A stretch of DNA of 64,000 nucleotides from Macropodus opercularis (taxonomy: Eukaryota > Chordata > Actinopteri > Anabantiformes > Osphronemidae), in assembly GCA_030770545.1 (NCBI GenBank), contig CM061092.1:17547501-17611500 (forward strand), in the 5' to 3' direction. This document shows positions 50,747-61,735 of this stretch, piece after piece; the first letter of the stretch is position 1; each line of letters begins with the position of its first letter. Below the pieces are notes generated by a model. The model did not search any database. It had not been told where the DNA came from and saw only the letters and a list, made by a program, of their open reading frames with translations. The position numbers were made by a program, and so were the translations under genes.

Positions 50747-52275
50747 CTTCAATAATTAACTCTGCTAAGTCAACTACTTGTTTCTTAGACCCAATCCCAA
50801 CTAGATTACTCAAAGACGTTTTTCCATTAATCAGAACGCCCATATTAAATCAAATCAACCAATCTCTGTTTACAGGGTACGTACCACAGGCTTTTAAGGT
50901 TGCTGTGGTAAAAACCTTCATTGAAAAAACCTACTCTTGACCCTAGAGAACTTGCAAATTATAGGCCTATATCCAATCTGCCCTTTATTTCTAAAGTTCT
51001 TGAAAAAACCGTAGCTAAACAACTATGTGACCACCTGCGTAGAAATGACCTATATGAAGATTTCCAGTCAGGATTCAGATACATCATAGCACAGAAACAG
51101 CTCTGATTAGAGTCACTAATAATCTTCTCACAGCTTCAGACAATGGTCTAGTTTCTGTACTTGTCCTGTTAGATCTTAGTGCAGCATTTGATACGATAGA
51201 TCACAAGATTCTATTGCAGAGACTGGAACATAGCATTTGGCAAAGGCAAAGCACTGGGATGGTTTAAGTCTTATCTGTTGAACAGATTCCAATTTGTTCA
51301 TGTTCATGATCAATCTTCCATCCGCACAGGAATTAGCTTTGGAGTTCCACAGGGTTCTGTGCTTGGTCCAATACTTTTCAGTCTTTACATGTCTCCCCTT
51401 GGTAATATTATTAGAAAACATTCTATAAATTTTCACTGCTATGCAGACGATACTCAGTTATACTTGTCCATGAAACCAGAGGAAACAAACCAATTAGTCA
51501 AACTTGTTTAAATTATATCAAATCCTGGATGTCCCATAACTTTCTACAACTGAATTCAGATAAAACTGAGGTTATTATAATTGGTGCTAAAAACCACAGA
51601 GACTCATTATTGAGTCAGATTGTTACTCTGGATGACATAACGTTAGCTTCAAGTTCTACTGTGAGGAACCTTGGTGTCATTGTTGACCAAGATCTCTCCT
51701 TTACGCCATATATTACAGAAATCTCTAGAACCGCCTACTTCCACCTGAGGAATATTGCTAAAATTAGGAGCCTCCTCACACAGAGTGATGCTGAAAAATT
51801 AATCCATGCATTTGTTACCTCTAGGCTTGACTACTGTAACTCGCTACTCATAGGTTGTCCCAATAACACTTTGAAAATCCTCCAATTAATTCAAAATGCT
51901 GCAGCCAGAGTCTGACTGGACTTAGGAAGAGAGATCACATTTCTCCTACATTAGCTTCTCTGCATTGGCTCCCTGTCAAATCTAGGATAGAATTCAAAAT
52001 TGTTCTCCTCACCTACAAAGCTCTTCATAATAAAGCTCCATCTTATCTTAAAGACCTCATGACTCCTTATGCTCCCAACAGAACGCTTCGTTCTCAGAGC
52101 GCTGGTCTCCTTGTGGTTCCTAGAGTTTCTAAATGTAGAACGGGAGGCAGAGCATTTAGCTACCAAGCTCCTCTCCTATGGAACCAGCTTCCAGTCCAGG
52201 TTCGAGAAGCAGACACCCTCTCTACTTTTAAAACTAGGCTTAAAACATTTCTTTTTGACAAAGCGTATAGTTAGA
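50747..52275 (+). pseudogene. L2 ORF2, reverse transcriptase domain, frameshifted
   Basis: RT blocks in three frames: ANYRPISNLPFISKVLEKTV, LDLSAAFDTIDHK (first catalytic Asp), GVPQGSVLGPILFSLYM, YADDTQLYLSM (active-site YADD at 51440-51451), LNSDKTEVIIIGAKN, SRLDYCNSLLIGCPNN and, at the end, READTLSTFKTRLKTFLFDK then AYS-stop. Frame breaks occur near 50740, 51080, 51235, 51505 and 51915. Full-length RT cannot be made from this copy. Confidence 0.9.
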
Positions 52276-52856
52276 GATGGTTCTGGTCACCCTGAACCAT
52301 CTCTTAGTTAATGCTATAGACTTAGACTGTTGGGGGACGTCCTTCATTCACTGAGCTCTTTTTTCTCTTTTTCTTCTATACGCTAACATGCCTCCATTTC
52401 CACATGTGACTAACTTTGTCTCTTTTCTCTCCTGTGCTTCTCCCCTTCTGTCTCTCTCTCTATTCTCATCTACAGGTATAATCAGACTCAGAGTCGTGTG
52501 TCTCCAGTGTTCAGTTGCTGGTCCAACCATCCTGCCTGTGTTCTGTTGCTGCTTGTTTTGTTGTTGTTGTTTTCTTTTCTCTCTTCACTATCCCCTCACC
52601 CCAACCGGTCAAGGCAGATTGCCGCCCACACTGAGCCTGGGTCTGCTGGAGGTTTCTTCCTCGTTAGAGAGGGAGTTTTACCTTCACTGTTGCTATTTAA
52701 ATGTACAATTTATCGATTGGCTACAATTAAAAACTGCTCTATGTGGGAATTGTTGGGTTTATTTGTGTAAGGTCTTAAACCTTACTTGTAAAGTGCCTTG
52801 AGATAACTGATGTTGTGAATTGGCACTATATAAATAAAGTTAAATTGAATTGAATA

Positions 52857-53338
52857 GTTTTGTTTTTTGGAGAACAAATAACAAGTTTATGAAATATTTT
52901 GAAGAAATAATTTTGTGTTCAGTTTGTTTATTTACATACCATATATATATATATATTTAACCTATATAACCACAGACTTTATCTCAAGTCACCGTCTCAA
53001 ACTCAACAAATCTGAGCAAGCTGTTACTGTTCTAGCCCCCTGGTCAGTGGAGGCATCTGCTTTTAGGTGACAATGGAGGGAAAACTCATGCATCCAGGTG
53101 AGCCGAGTGGGCAACTGTCTGAACAACACCTCTCCACCTCACGCCCTCATTGCCATAACTTTGGCACTTCTCATTCCTCCCCTTACAGTAATAAATGCAA
53201 GTACTGTAGACTCAGTGATGCATATCTTTAGTAAGTCTTACTGACATGCTTCTGAAGTCCTGGTGTCACAAACCAAGATTGACTGAAAGTGCCAATTTTG
53301 TTCTGTCAATTACAAAATGTAATGTTTTCTCCTTTTGT
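52857..53338. other. Intergenic, no recognised content
   Basis: AT-rich sequence with an (AT)n run near 52938-52956. No gene or repeat family recognised. Confidence 0.6.
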
Positions 53339-53607
53339 TTAACTCTTGTGCAGCCTTCAAGGTGTTAAACGACCCCACTGTAAAATAGCAGGCGCTCAGA
53401 GCTCAAAAACGCACACAAGGGTTGGATAAAACAGCCTTTGTGCGTGTTACATCCAAGCAATGAACACGTGTGGGTATATGATGAATAAGTTCATCCAACC
53501 GATGTATCATCTGTCTGTGGCTGTTTTATCCAACCCCTGTGTTGTTTTTTAGCTTAGAGCCCCCTATTTGACCTATTTTGACCCCTTGAAGGCTGCACAA
53601 GGGTTGA
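53339..53607. mobile_element. TTAA-type MITE copy 3 (complete)
   Basis: About 260 bp with inverted ends CTCTTGTGCAGCCTTCAAGG and (right, as read) CCTTGAAGGCTGCACAAGGG. TTAA at 53339-53342 on the left; the right has TTGA at 53604-53607, one change from TTAA. Internal blocks match 24196-24412 and 33105-34300. TTAA targets and CCCTTGTG-type ends suggest a piggyBac-related non-autonomous element (inference). Confidence 0.82.
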
Positions 53608-53765
53608 TTGGAATCTGCCTTTGGACATATCTAAATCCGGAGTTTTATGTTAGTGTGTGTCTTGCATTTTTTTTTCACTTTTCTTTTTAGTGCATGACAA
53701 AAACATAGTCAGCATTTAATATCAGTCATATTAATTTAGTTGTGCCTGTGGATATTGACGGAATT

Positions 53766-54215
53766 TATTCAATTCAATTCAGTTTTATTTACGTAGCATC
53801 AAATTATAACAAAAGCCATCTCAAGGCACTTTACTGTACAAAGTAAGGTTTAAGACCCATCAAAAACAATACAGAGAACCCAACAAATCCCACTGGAGAA
53901 AGTGTTTTGAGTTCAATCAAGAAATAAATAAAACTTACATTTATTTTGTAGGTGGTCATCTGCATCAGCGTTTTGGGTGAGGAGATAGAAAAGTGAAAAC
54001 AGAGCAACAGGCAGCAACAGTACACAGGATGGTTGGACCAGCAACGGCACAGTGGAGACATGCAGCTCTGAGCTCTGACAGAAGGGTACAGAGAGTGGGA
54101 GACGGAAAGAGACAAGCACAACAACAAAGTTAGTCACAATACTATGGCAACATGTAAGCAGTTAGAAAGAGGAAAGTAGAGGAGCTCAGCTTAATTAATG
54201 GTTCAGAGTGACTCA
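53766..54215 (-). mobile_element. L2 LINE 3' UTR and tail, minus strand
   Basis: Begins with the tail (ATTCAATTCAATTCAGTTTT, CCATCTCAAGGCACTTTACT) and continues into the 3' UTR (ACACAGGATGGTTGGACCAG, AAGTTAGTCACA) in reverse orientation to copy C. No ORF2 remains. Confidence 0.82.
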
Positions 54216-55805
54216 AACATCTCCAACCAAGACTGGTTTTGAACCTGGGTCTTCTACATTCCAACCCACCTTTTACTAATCTAGAGCTGGAAAGACAGAT
54301 TCCTTACCAGCTCACCTCATCTGCTTTACTCACAGGCAACTCTAGTTTCACATTCCTCATTCTCGTTAATTCAATGGTTAATCATTTAGACTTTTTCATT
54401 TTACAATTCTGTTACCATATTTTTTTCTAATGTGTTTATTGGGAAACAAAGTGGTGCCCTGTTATTAGGATAATAATTATTATAGACAATTACCAGTTCT
54501 AATATTTAGGTAATAACCAAATTCATTATACTCAAATTATCAACATAATTAAGGCCTCATATTATAAATGGAGCGGTTACGAATTGCTGCCATCAGCTGA
54601 CTGACTGCTACTTTTCTTTCACAACCCAGGTGCTTTTTCGGTCCCTTATCAAAATGTCCTTGCAAATAGATCTGCAAATAAATCACTTGTCTTCTCCTCC
54701 TTCAGCCACTGTGCATTAAAAGCTAGTAGATATTGTAGCGACTCAGGGCATTGTGGAAGCGGCTGGTGTGTGTTCAGGGGTTTGTGTGTTCATGGTGTTG
54801 TGATTTTATTGTGTTTATTTCATGTTGTCATGTGTGTTCATAATGTGTTTTGAGCAGCACATTGAGGGTAAGTTCTGGGTGTGGAAGAGACCCTTGCAAT
54901 GCCCAGCCTTGTTATGTGGAGAGAAAAACCAATAAGGCTGCTGCTCCACTGGAGCAGACCGAGCAGTTCTCACTCTGTGTGGTTATACTAAGGTCGAGAT
55001 ACTCAGGGCTGTGCGATGTATGAAGCATGAGTATTCTCTCCGTGGGCATAGCACTTTGCAGTAACTTAGGTTGCCCATACACAGACAGATACCCAGTATC
55101 TTATATTAAAAACAGCAACTACAGGAGATAAATAATGTTGACATGCATGAAAGCTTTGTATAAAGATACGAAACAAACTGACTGTTCAAATGCTTGAACT
55201 TGTTTTATGTGATAATAGATAAAAAGGAAAATACTTGTTATTGTTCTCTATGCATATCCCTCTCAGCTGAAGAAACATCTAAAAGTATGCAAGTCTGGCA
55301 GCAACTGTTTTTAACTTTCTTCATCTGTCAAAAGTACAGAATCACCTGCACCCTCCTCATAAACTGTACTCCAGTGCATTGACATTACATATCGTCATTG
55401 TTTTTGTTTCTGCTTGCAGTAGCTTTTTCTTGCACAACACTTTGTGTTGTGCAAGAAAAAGCACTTCTAGGCTAAAGCATATCACATAAACATACAGGAG
55501 GGTGCTCTATTCAGCTCAACATTTAACTCAAATGCAAAACATTTTTATTGAATCCTCCAACAAAAATGGTGAGCATTTTTCTACGGGGGCAAGTGCATTT
55601 TACCCAGTTCATGCTGGGGAAGAGTAAATGAGAAGATAAATAAGCCTAAATAGACAATTTGAAGACAGGTTTGATACCACACCACACTTTGAGGATATAC
55701 ATGATTTTCGTTACCATTGTCATGCAAGAGACATGAGAGTAAAACACTGAGATGTAGCTTGACCCCTTTAAACAGTTTTCAAACTGAAGCAGATACAGGA
55801 TACAA
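54216..55805. other. Intergenic
   Basis: AT-rich sequence; the only notable structure is the perfect hairpin at 55422-55462. No gene or named repeat recognised. Confidence 0.6.
55422..55462. repeat. Perfect 19-bp inverted repeat (hairpin)
   Basis: Left arm GCTTTTTCTTGCACAACAC (55422-55440), 3-nt loop TTT, and an exact reverse-complement right arm (55444-55462). Confidence 0.97.
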
Positions 55806-56072
55806 CAGGGTAAATGGTAAATGGTCTGCATTTGTATAGCGCTTTTCTACCTATCGGTACTCAAAGCGCTTTGACACTGCGTCACATTCACCCATTCACA
55901 CACCGGTGGCAGAGCTGCTATGCAGCTTAAGCTGACACACCGGGGGCAACTTAGGGTTCAGTGTCTTGCCCAGGGACACTTCGGCACATGACTGGGGGAA
56001 GCCAGGAATCGAACCACCGATCCTACGATCAGTGGGCAACAGCTCTACCTCTGAGCCACTGCCGCCCACAGG
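55806..56072 (-). mobile_element. tRNA-derived SINE
   Basis: Read on the minus strand: tRNA-like head TGGGCGGCAGTGGCTCAGAG with an A-box, then B-box GGTTCGATTCC (complement at 56005-56015), then a body with CAAGACACTGAACCCTAAGT, and a LINE-like tail AAAAGCGCTATACAAATGCA. Pol III promoter boxes in proper order and spacing support a SINE. Confidence 0.85.
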
Positions 56073-56512
56073 GTCAGTTTATATCAGATCTGCTGTAGCT
56101 TATGTCTCATTTTTCTCCCACTCCTCCCAGTTTATCTGCTGGCGACAGTGAAGGGCTAAAGTATAATGCACAGTAGACTCATGTGGCAGCTACAAATTGT
56201 GGCTCTGTTCCAGGCTTCAGTGCATCCATTGCGTTAGGTAATAAGGAGGGCAGAGCTCTGTCAGACAGACAGCAGAATGGATTTACACTGCTGGATCTTT
56301 CACATCACAGTTTTTTTTCTCTCTGTTCAGCCTAAAAAACATGCAGTTATTATGTCTGTGAGAAGCAAGCAATATCACCTGTGTTTTAGATTTGAAGAAC
56401 TAAGGAAGATGCCCACTGAGTGTTTTGTTTGGAAAGAATTACTCAGATGGGTCCTTGTTGTCAATATATAAACAGCATTGTAAACACAGAAGTGTTATGG
56501 ATGCACTGATTG
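56073..56512. other. Intergenic, no recognised content
   Basis: Short AT-rich interval between a SINE and L2 copy D. Nothing recognised. Confidence 0.6.
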
Positions 56513-58570
56513 ACAAAAACAAGCAGCAACAAACACAGGCAGGATGGTTGGACCAGCAACACTGGAGACACAGGGCTCAGAGTCTGACGATACCTGGAGA
56601 TGAGAATAGAAAGAGAGACAGAAAGAGGGAAGCACAACTAGGAGAGAAAAACAGACAAAGTTAGTCACATGTGGAAATGGAGGCATGTTAGTGGATAGAA
56701 AAAACAGAAAAGCTCAGTGAATGAAGCAGGTTCCCCAGCATCTAAGCCGTAGCAGTTCAACTAAGAGATGGTTCAGAGTGACCAGAACCATCTCTAACTA
56801 TAAGCCTTGTCAAAAAGAAAGGTTTTAAGCCTAGTTTTAAAACGAGAGCGGGTGTCTGCTTCTTGAACCTGAACTGGAAGCTCACTGTAGAAAATCTTGA
56901 ACATTTCGTAAAAGCCAAACTTGCAGAGTCCCTGCATGGAGTAGCCAATGAAAGTGTTGTAAAGGCTCTGCCTCCTGTTCTACATTTAGAAACTCTAGCA
57001 ACCACAAGTAGACCAGCGCTCTGAGAACGAAGTGTTCTGTTGGGAGCATAAGGTGCCATGAGGTCTTTAAGACAAGATTGAGCTTTATTAGGAAGAGCTT
57101 TGTAAGTGAGGAGAAGAATTTTGAATCCTATCCTAGATTTTACAGGAAGCCAATGTAGAGAAGCTAATTTAGAAGGAATGTGATTCACTCAGAACTCTGG
57201 CTGGAGCACAGTGGAACCTGAAGCTAACACTATCACCCAGAGCAACAATCTGATTCAATAATGACTATATTGTTTTTAGTACCAATTATATTATTTGAAT
57301 TTAGTTGAAGGAAGTTATGGGACATCCAGGATTTGATGTCTTTAAAGTTTAAAGTTTGACTAATTGGCTTGTTGATTCATAGACAAAGTCAGTATCAAAA
57401 TGTATAGAGTGTTTCCTTATAATATTACAGAGAGGAGAAATGTATAGACTGAAAAGTACTGGACCAAGCACAGAACCCTGTGGAATTCCAAAGCTAATTC
57501 TTGTGCGGATGGAAGATTGATCATAAACAAACAAATTAGAATCTGTTCAACAAATCAGATTTAAACCATCCCAGTGCTGTGTCTTTACTGTGTCTACGCA
57601 GGTGGTCACATAGTTGTTCATAATAATTTATAGAACTAAAGGGCAGATTGGATATAGGCCTATAGGTTTTAATTCTCTAGGGTCGAGTGTAGGTTTTTAT
57701 ACAAAAAGGTTTGACCACAGCAACCTTAAAAACCTGTGGTACGTAGCCTGTTAGCAGAGACTGGGTGATTTGATTTAATATTGACATAGGGATTAATGGA
57801 AGAACTTCTCTGAATAAATGGGATTGGGTCTAGGAGACAAGTAGCTGATTTAGCGGGGTTAATTATTGAAGTTAGCTCAGTATGATGTATAGGGGGAAAG
57901 CAGTTTAAGTAAGTGTGGTGGCCACAACTTCAGCCACCCCATAACTTACCAGTCTGTTGGTCCAACTGGATGCATCCAGGCAAAGGGACGCAGTGAGGCT
58001 GGCGTCAGGCTTTAATGCCTCCAGTAGGCCTGGACTGTGCCACCTTGCTCAATTACTTGGGGGGGTGGAAGGAAGCCGGAAAATGTTTTGTTTATTCTTA
58101 TAGTTAAAGTGGGAAGTTCTTTTTGTTGTTGTTGCTTTACTTTGTTCTTTTATTTTGTATTCTAAGAGGTCTGTGTCTGTTAGAGTTTATTGTTTAGTGT
58201 TAGGTGTTAGTGTTGGTAATGTCAATCCCCCATGTGTTATGACTGGTTTGGCCAACCAGTATATATGTTGCCCTTGTGTGTCTTTTCTGAGGTCAGGTTT
58301 TGTCTTTTGTTTGTAGTAGTGCTGTGCTAAAGATTTACCATTATGGTTTTGTTCAGTTAGTTTAGGTTGACCTCTTTTAGGGAATGCTTTTCATTATTAA
58401 TATGATTTGTTTATGTCTCTATATTTTGTTTTTGGATAAATAAATAAATTTCTTTTCAAATAATCCGTTTGTGTTCTGCGCCTGACTACCCGGTCCCTGA
58501 CAGTAAGACAGAGGCCTAACCAGCAAATCTGAAGAGGCTGGATCTCAAGATTGATTTGACATTTGCTAAA
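56513..58570 (-). mobile_element. L2-clade LINE copy D, minus strand, split by a solo LTR
   Basis: Reverse-oriented L2: 3' UTR from 56513 (CAGGATGGTTGGACCAGCAA), ORF2 C-terminus (PNRTLRSQSAGLLVVARVSK, LASLHWLPVKSRIGFKIL), RT core piece ISFGIPQGSVLGPVLFSLYI, and the RT start. It is diverged from copy C, with a different 90-bp stretch near 56882-56975 and deletions around the YADD box, which is lost near 57385. A solo LTR interrupts it at 57914-58502. Similarity ends near 58570. Confidence 0.85.
57914..58502 (+). mobile_element. Solo LTR inside L2 copy D
   Basis: 589 bp beginning TGTGGTGGCCACAACTTC and ending CGGTCCCTGACA (TG...CA), flanked by the 5-bp duplication GTAAG (57909-57913 and 58503-58507). 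The uninterrupted L2 sequence at 50700-50710 carries this site once. TATATATG near 58260 and AATAAATAAATAAA-like signals near 58436 fit LTR promoter and polyadenylation elements. Different family from the LTR at 18557. Confidence 0.88.
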
Positions 58571-59749
58571 AGAAAAATTGTTGGGGTTTTTTTGTGTACA
58601 CGTGTGTACACATTTCACTGCACTATAATAGTTTGTGAGAGTTCTCAGAATTATCATTTGGAAACTCTTGTTTAGCAAAAACGTTTTAGAAGTTTGGTCT
58701 TTGTTATAGTATACAAGATGATCTTTAGATGTAGATTTAGCTTGTGTTAAACTGACTTGAAAGTTCACATTCTGATAAAATACAAAAAACAAACAAAAAC
58801 ACAGCTCTGAATCTGTCTCACATGTAGTTCACATATTTTATTATTATTCATTGTTGTCACAAGTTTATTAACAATCATAACAATTATCTCAGAAAATTGC
58901 ACATTTTGAGTACATTTTCTGCTTTGAAGGCAGAGATGATTAATGGATAAGTGCAGTGTAAATGTGAAGGTATTGCGGCTTATCCTTGCTCTGTCTTTAG
59001 GGCACAGTGGGGACACTTTTCACAGCTACAATAATGTGTTATCACACTGAGTCTATAAAAAGCTGTGGATGCATAAAGTTGCCTCATGTTCCCCAGAGCT
59101 GCAGTGATGGGTGTGAAAGCGAAAGTCTGAAGTAGACACTCACAAGTCCTGAGAAAATAATTGGTTCCAAATGACTTGGATTGACTCAAGCAAAAACCCT
59201 TTTTATAAGTGAGGTCTGAAGATTAATGAGGAAATTCGATGGAAATAAACCATTAGGGACTGAGCCACCAGACAGTCACGTCAAGCGGGCTTAAAAGCTC
59301 AATATGTGATGAACCTCTGTCTGTCCCTCCAGCCGGATCCCCTTCCAGTCCAACCTCCGGGATTTCGGATTCAGATTTCAATTTCAGGAATGATGCAAAT
59401 CTAATTAAATTAAGTTGGTGAAAGTGGAATGTATTAAGTTTATAGCATCTGGGGTTGTAAAAGGGAGTGGCCATATTTGGCCATGAACTCGCTGAGAGAG
59501 AGTTTTTTTGTACTTTGCTGTCTCTGCAAAACATCACTGCATAATAAGCAGAGCTGTGTATGGTTTTTAAGGATGGAGATTAACCTTGAGCTCGCATCAA
59601 ATATTCCTGAGACATCCAGGGCTTTGCTAGACTGGTAGCATCCGTCCAACACGCACTTATAAGTTTATTGTGAATTGAATTTTATTATGAAATTTCAGAA
59701 ATTTAAAAGCAAAACAAGAATTCAATTCTACGTGTACTATGCCCTACAC
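58571..59749. other. Intergenic, no recognised content
   Basis: AT-rich. Overlapping short open frames on the minus strand (58397-59652) show no family motif. Confidence 0.55.
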
Positions 59750-60601
59750 CAGGGGAGCCCAATACGTCGATCGCGATACCAATCGATCGCAAAGGTAGTG
59801 TGGGAAGATCGCATAACATTAAAAAAGTTGACGTCAGCCTATCATCTATCCTCACTATGAAATCTGCCACTTGATTGACATACAGGGCAGCCAGAAAGAG
59901 ATAATGGATGTGGCAACAAAGATGCCTGTTCCATTCGTGCCAGATCTCGACATGGCGACTTCGTGCGCATCTGGAAGAGTCTGATTGCGACCACTCTGAG
60001 TTGTTGCTCCACACTGACGTGAGATGATTTAGTCGAGGGAAATTCCTGCAAAGATTTCTAGAGCTCTATCAGAGTTTTTCCGTGTAGCTAAACATGCAGA
60101 ATACAACCAACTAAATGACGATCAGTGGCTGCTAGACTAGCATTTTTAACCGATCTGACCAACATGTTGAATGACCTTAAACGTAGAGCTGCAAGGAAAA
60201 GACAAAAACGTGATCAGTATGATCAGCTCAGTTAATTCTTTCAGACGAAAAAAGCTGCAGCGCCATGATTTGGACAACTTCCAAAACCTCGCGTCAGAAC
60301 TGGAGACGCAACGGAAGACATGTGCGCAACTTGACACTAAGCAGACTGAGAACTGTCTGTCAGAGTTTGACAAACGCTTTGTTTTGCTGGGGACAGTCGC
60401 TACATTCATGCGCTACCTTAATGATGCTGAGGTTGATTCAATATGGGTTCGTGCAATAATGCAAGATACATCAACATATATTGTACAAATAAAGAAGACT
60501 CATTATATTTATAAATAAATATGTTTTGCATTTTTATAGTATCATTTTGACATGGTCATTTTATACGTCGTTCACACGCTGAAAACATGCGGCCACCTCT
60601 G
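59750..60601 (+). mobile_element. hAT transposon C, internally deleted
   Basis: 852 bp with left end CAGGGGAGCCCAATACGTCG (followed by ATCGCGAT repeats) and right end as read GCGGCCACCTCTG, complement CAGAGGTGGCCGC. Flanking octamers CCCTACAC and CTGTACAC match at 6 of 8 positions, a possible decayed target duplication. Contains transposase remnants. Confidence 0.78.
60150..60518 (+). pseudogene. hAT transposase fragment
   Basis: Frame reads TLNVELQGKDKNVISMISSV, NSFRRKKLQRHDLDNFQNLA, then LSEFDKRFVLL. LN-x-x-LQGK followed by the V-x-S/A-F-x-x-K-L block is a conserved segment of GTF2IRD2/ZBED-like hAT transposases. The catalytic Asp/Glu blocks and the C-terminal dimerisation region are absent. 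Confidence 0.65.
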
Positions 60602-60967
60602 CTGTACACTATGCCCTCCCACTGCGGGTCAAGTGAGCCGCTGTTCGTATTTCCGTGGTCAAATCAGCCGTCACAGGATTTCAAATGCGAGATTCGTGCG
60701 ATAATTACGGTAACTACTAATTACGGTGTTGCGATCGCTTGTAAGAGCGGAGAGACTGAAACTACAATGTAACAGATGTTAGAGCTGATGATGAATGTGA
60801 TCATGTTACTAATAATGTAAATTATAATAGGATACATTGACTGTGTACGTTTAGAAATATTCACTAATGAAATTGATTTAGAAAACGCAGATTACCTCTT
60901 TTCCAGATTATAAAAAAACCCTCTTCCTCTACTTAGTACATCACCATTCGTGTGTGTGTATATATAT

Positions 60968-61019
<52 letters not shown>

Positions 61020-61424
61020 TACACATATATATATATGTGTGTGTTATTGTGGTTGACATAGCAATACCTTGCGATGCTAACATTAGAAAGATGGAACTGT
61101 GTCTGCTAGTGTGTCCTTACCCCTCACCCTTGTTAAGCATCCAGTAAGTATGTAGTCAACGTTTTGTTTGCGATCCCCTGTTTCTGCAACGTTTTGTTTT
61201 CCAGTCTGACCAAATTATGCTTTCTCTCTCTAGACACAGCAATTTTGTATTCTTTCAGTCAGTTAACATTTATTTTAACTAGTTTATTTGTAGAGACGAT
61301 TCTTGTTACTCAGTGATTTTTTTCATAGTTGTGTTTTAAATTCTGTTAAACCTTTGTTTAAACTTCTTTGTTTCCTGGTCTTGTTCCTGCAAGTGAGTCT
61401 CAGTCTGATGATTTGTGTGCGTGT
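60602..61424. other. Intergenic with dinucleotide repeat cluster
   Basis: Contains the TG/TA/CA repeat cluster at 60951-61045. No gene recognised. Confidence 0.6.
60951..61045. repeat. Compound palindromic TG-TA-CA-TA-TG repeat
   Basis: Alternating runs of GT, TA, CA, TA and TG, largely self-complementary, could extrude as a cruciform or form Z-DNA. Overlapping open frames here are repeat translations. Confidence 0.95.
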
Positions 61425-61735
61425 AACAGTGGTGGTGTGGTGGTTAGCGCTTTCACCTTACAGCAAGAGGGTTCGATTCCCGGAGGAGACCTGGGGCCTT
61501 TCTGTGTGGTCTGCATGTTCTCCCCGCCTGCGTGGGTTTTCTCCGGGGTCTCCGGTTTCCTCCCGCAGTCCAAAGACGTGCAGTTAGGTCAATTGGAAAA
61601 ATGCGTGGATTGCCCATAGGTGTGAGTGTGTGCGTCTATATGTGTTGCCTGTCCAGGGTGTACCCTGCCTCTCGCCCATAGCCAGCTGGGATAGCGGGGA
61701 AGACATGGTAGAAGGATGGATGGACATAATTAGAA
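61425..61735 (+). mobile_element. tRNA-derived SINE
   Basis: Head GTGGTGTGGTGGTTAGCGC (A-box) and GGTTCGATTCCCGG (B-box), body CTGCATGTTCTCCCCGCCTG, TTTCCTCCCGCAGTCCAAAG and AGGTCAATTGG, and tail TGTCCAGGGTGTACCCTGCC, then GAAGGATGGATGGA. Best-preserved copy of the family whose fragments lie at 13027, 20076, 38385 and 40215. Confidence 0.88.

Larger units (their letters stand above)
48977..52856 (+). mobile_element. L2-clade LINE copy C, near complete except 5' end
   Basis: 3.9 kb non-LTR retrotransposon: end of ORF1 (esterase-like), ORF2 endonuclease and reverse transcriptase, a long 3' UTR (52275-52780), and the L2 tail AAAGTGCCTTGAGATAACTG .. GGCACTATATAAATAAAG with an AATTGAATTGAAT tandem end. 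Several frameshifts in the RT half make it inactive. Transcription would run away from cdh2, whose first exon lies about 0.9 kb to its left on the other strand. Confidence 0.92.

Noticed and set aside
53339..53607. Functional RNA gene suggested by strong fold-back
   Set aside because: Terminal inverted repeats, TTAA flank and multiple copies in the window explain it as a MITE.
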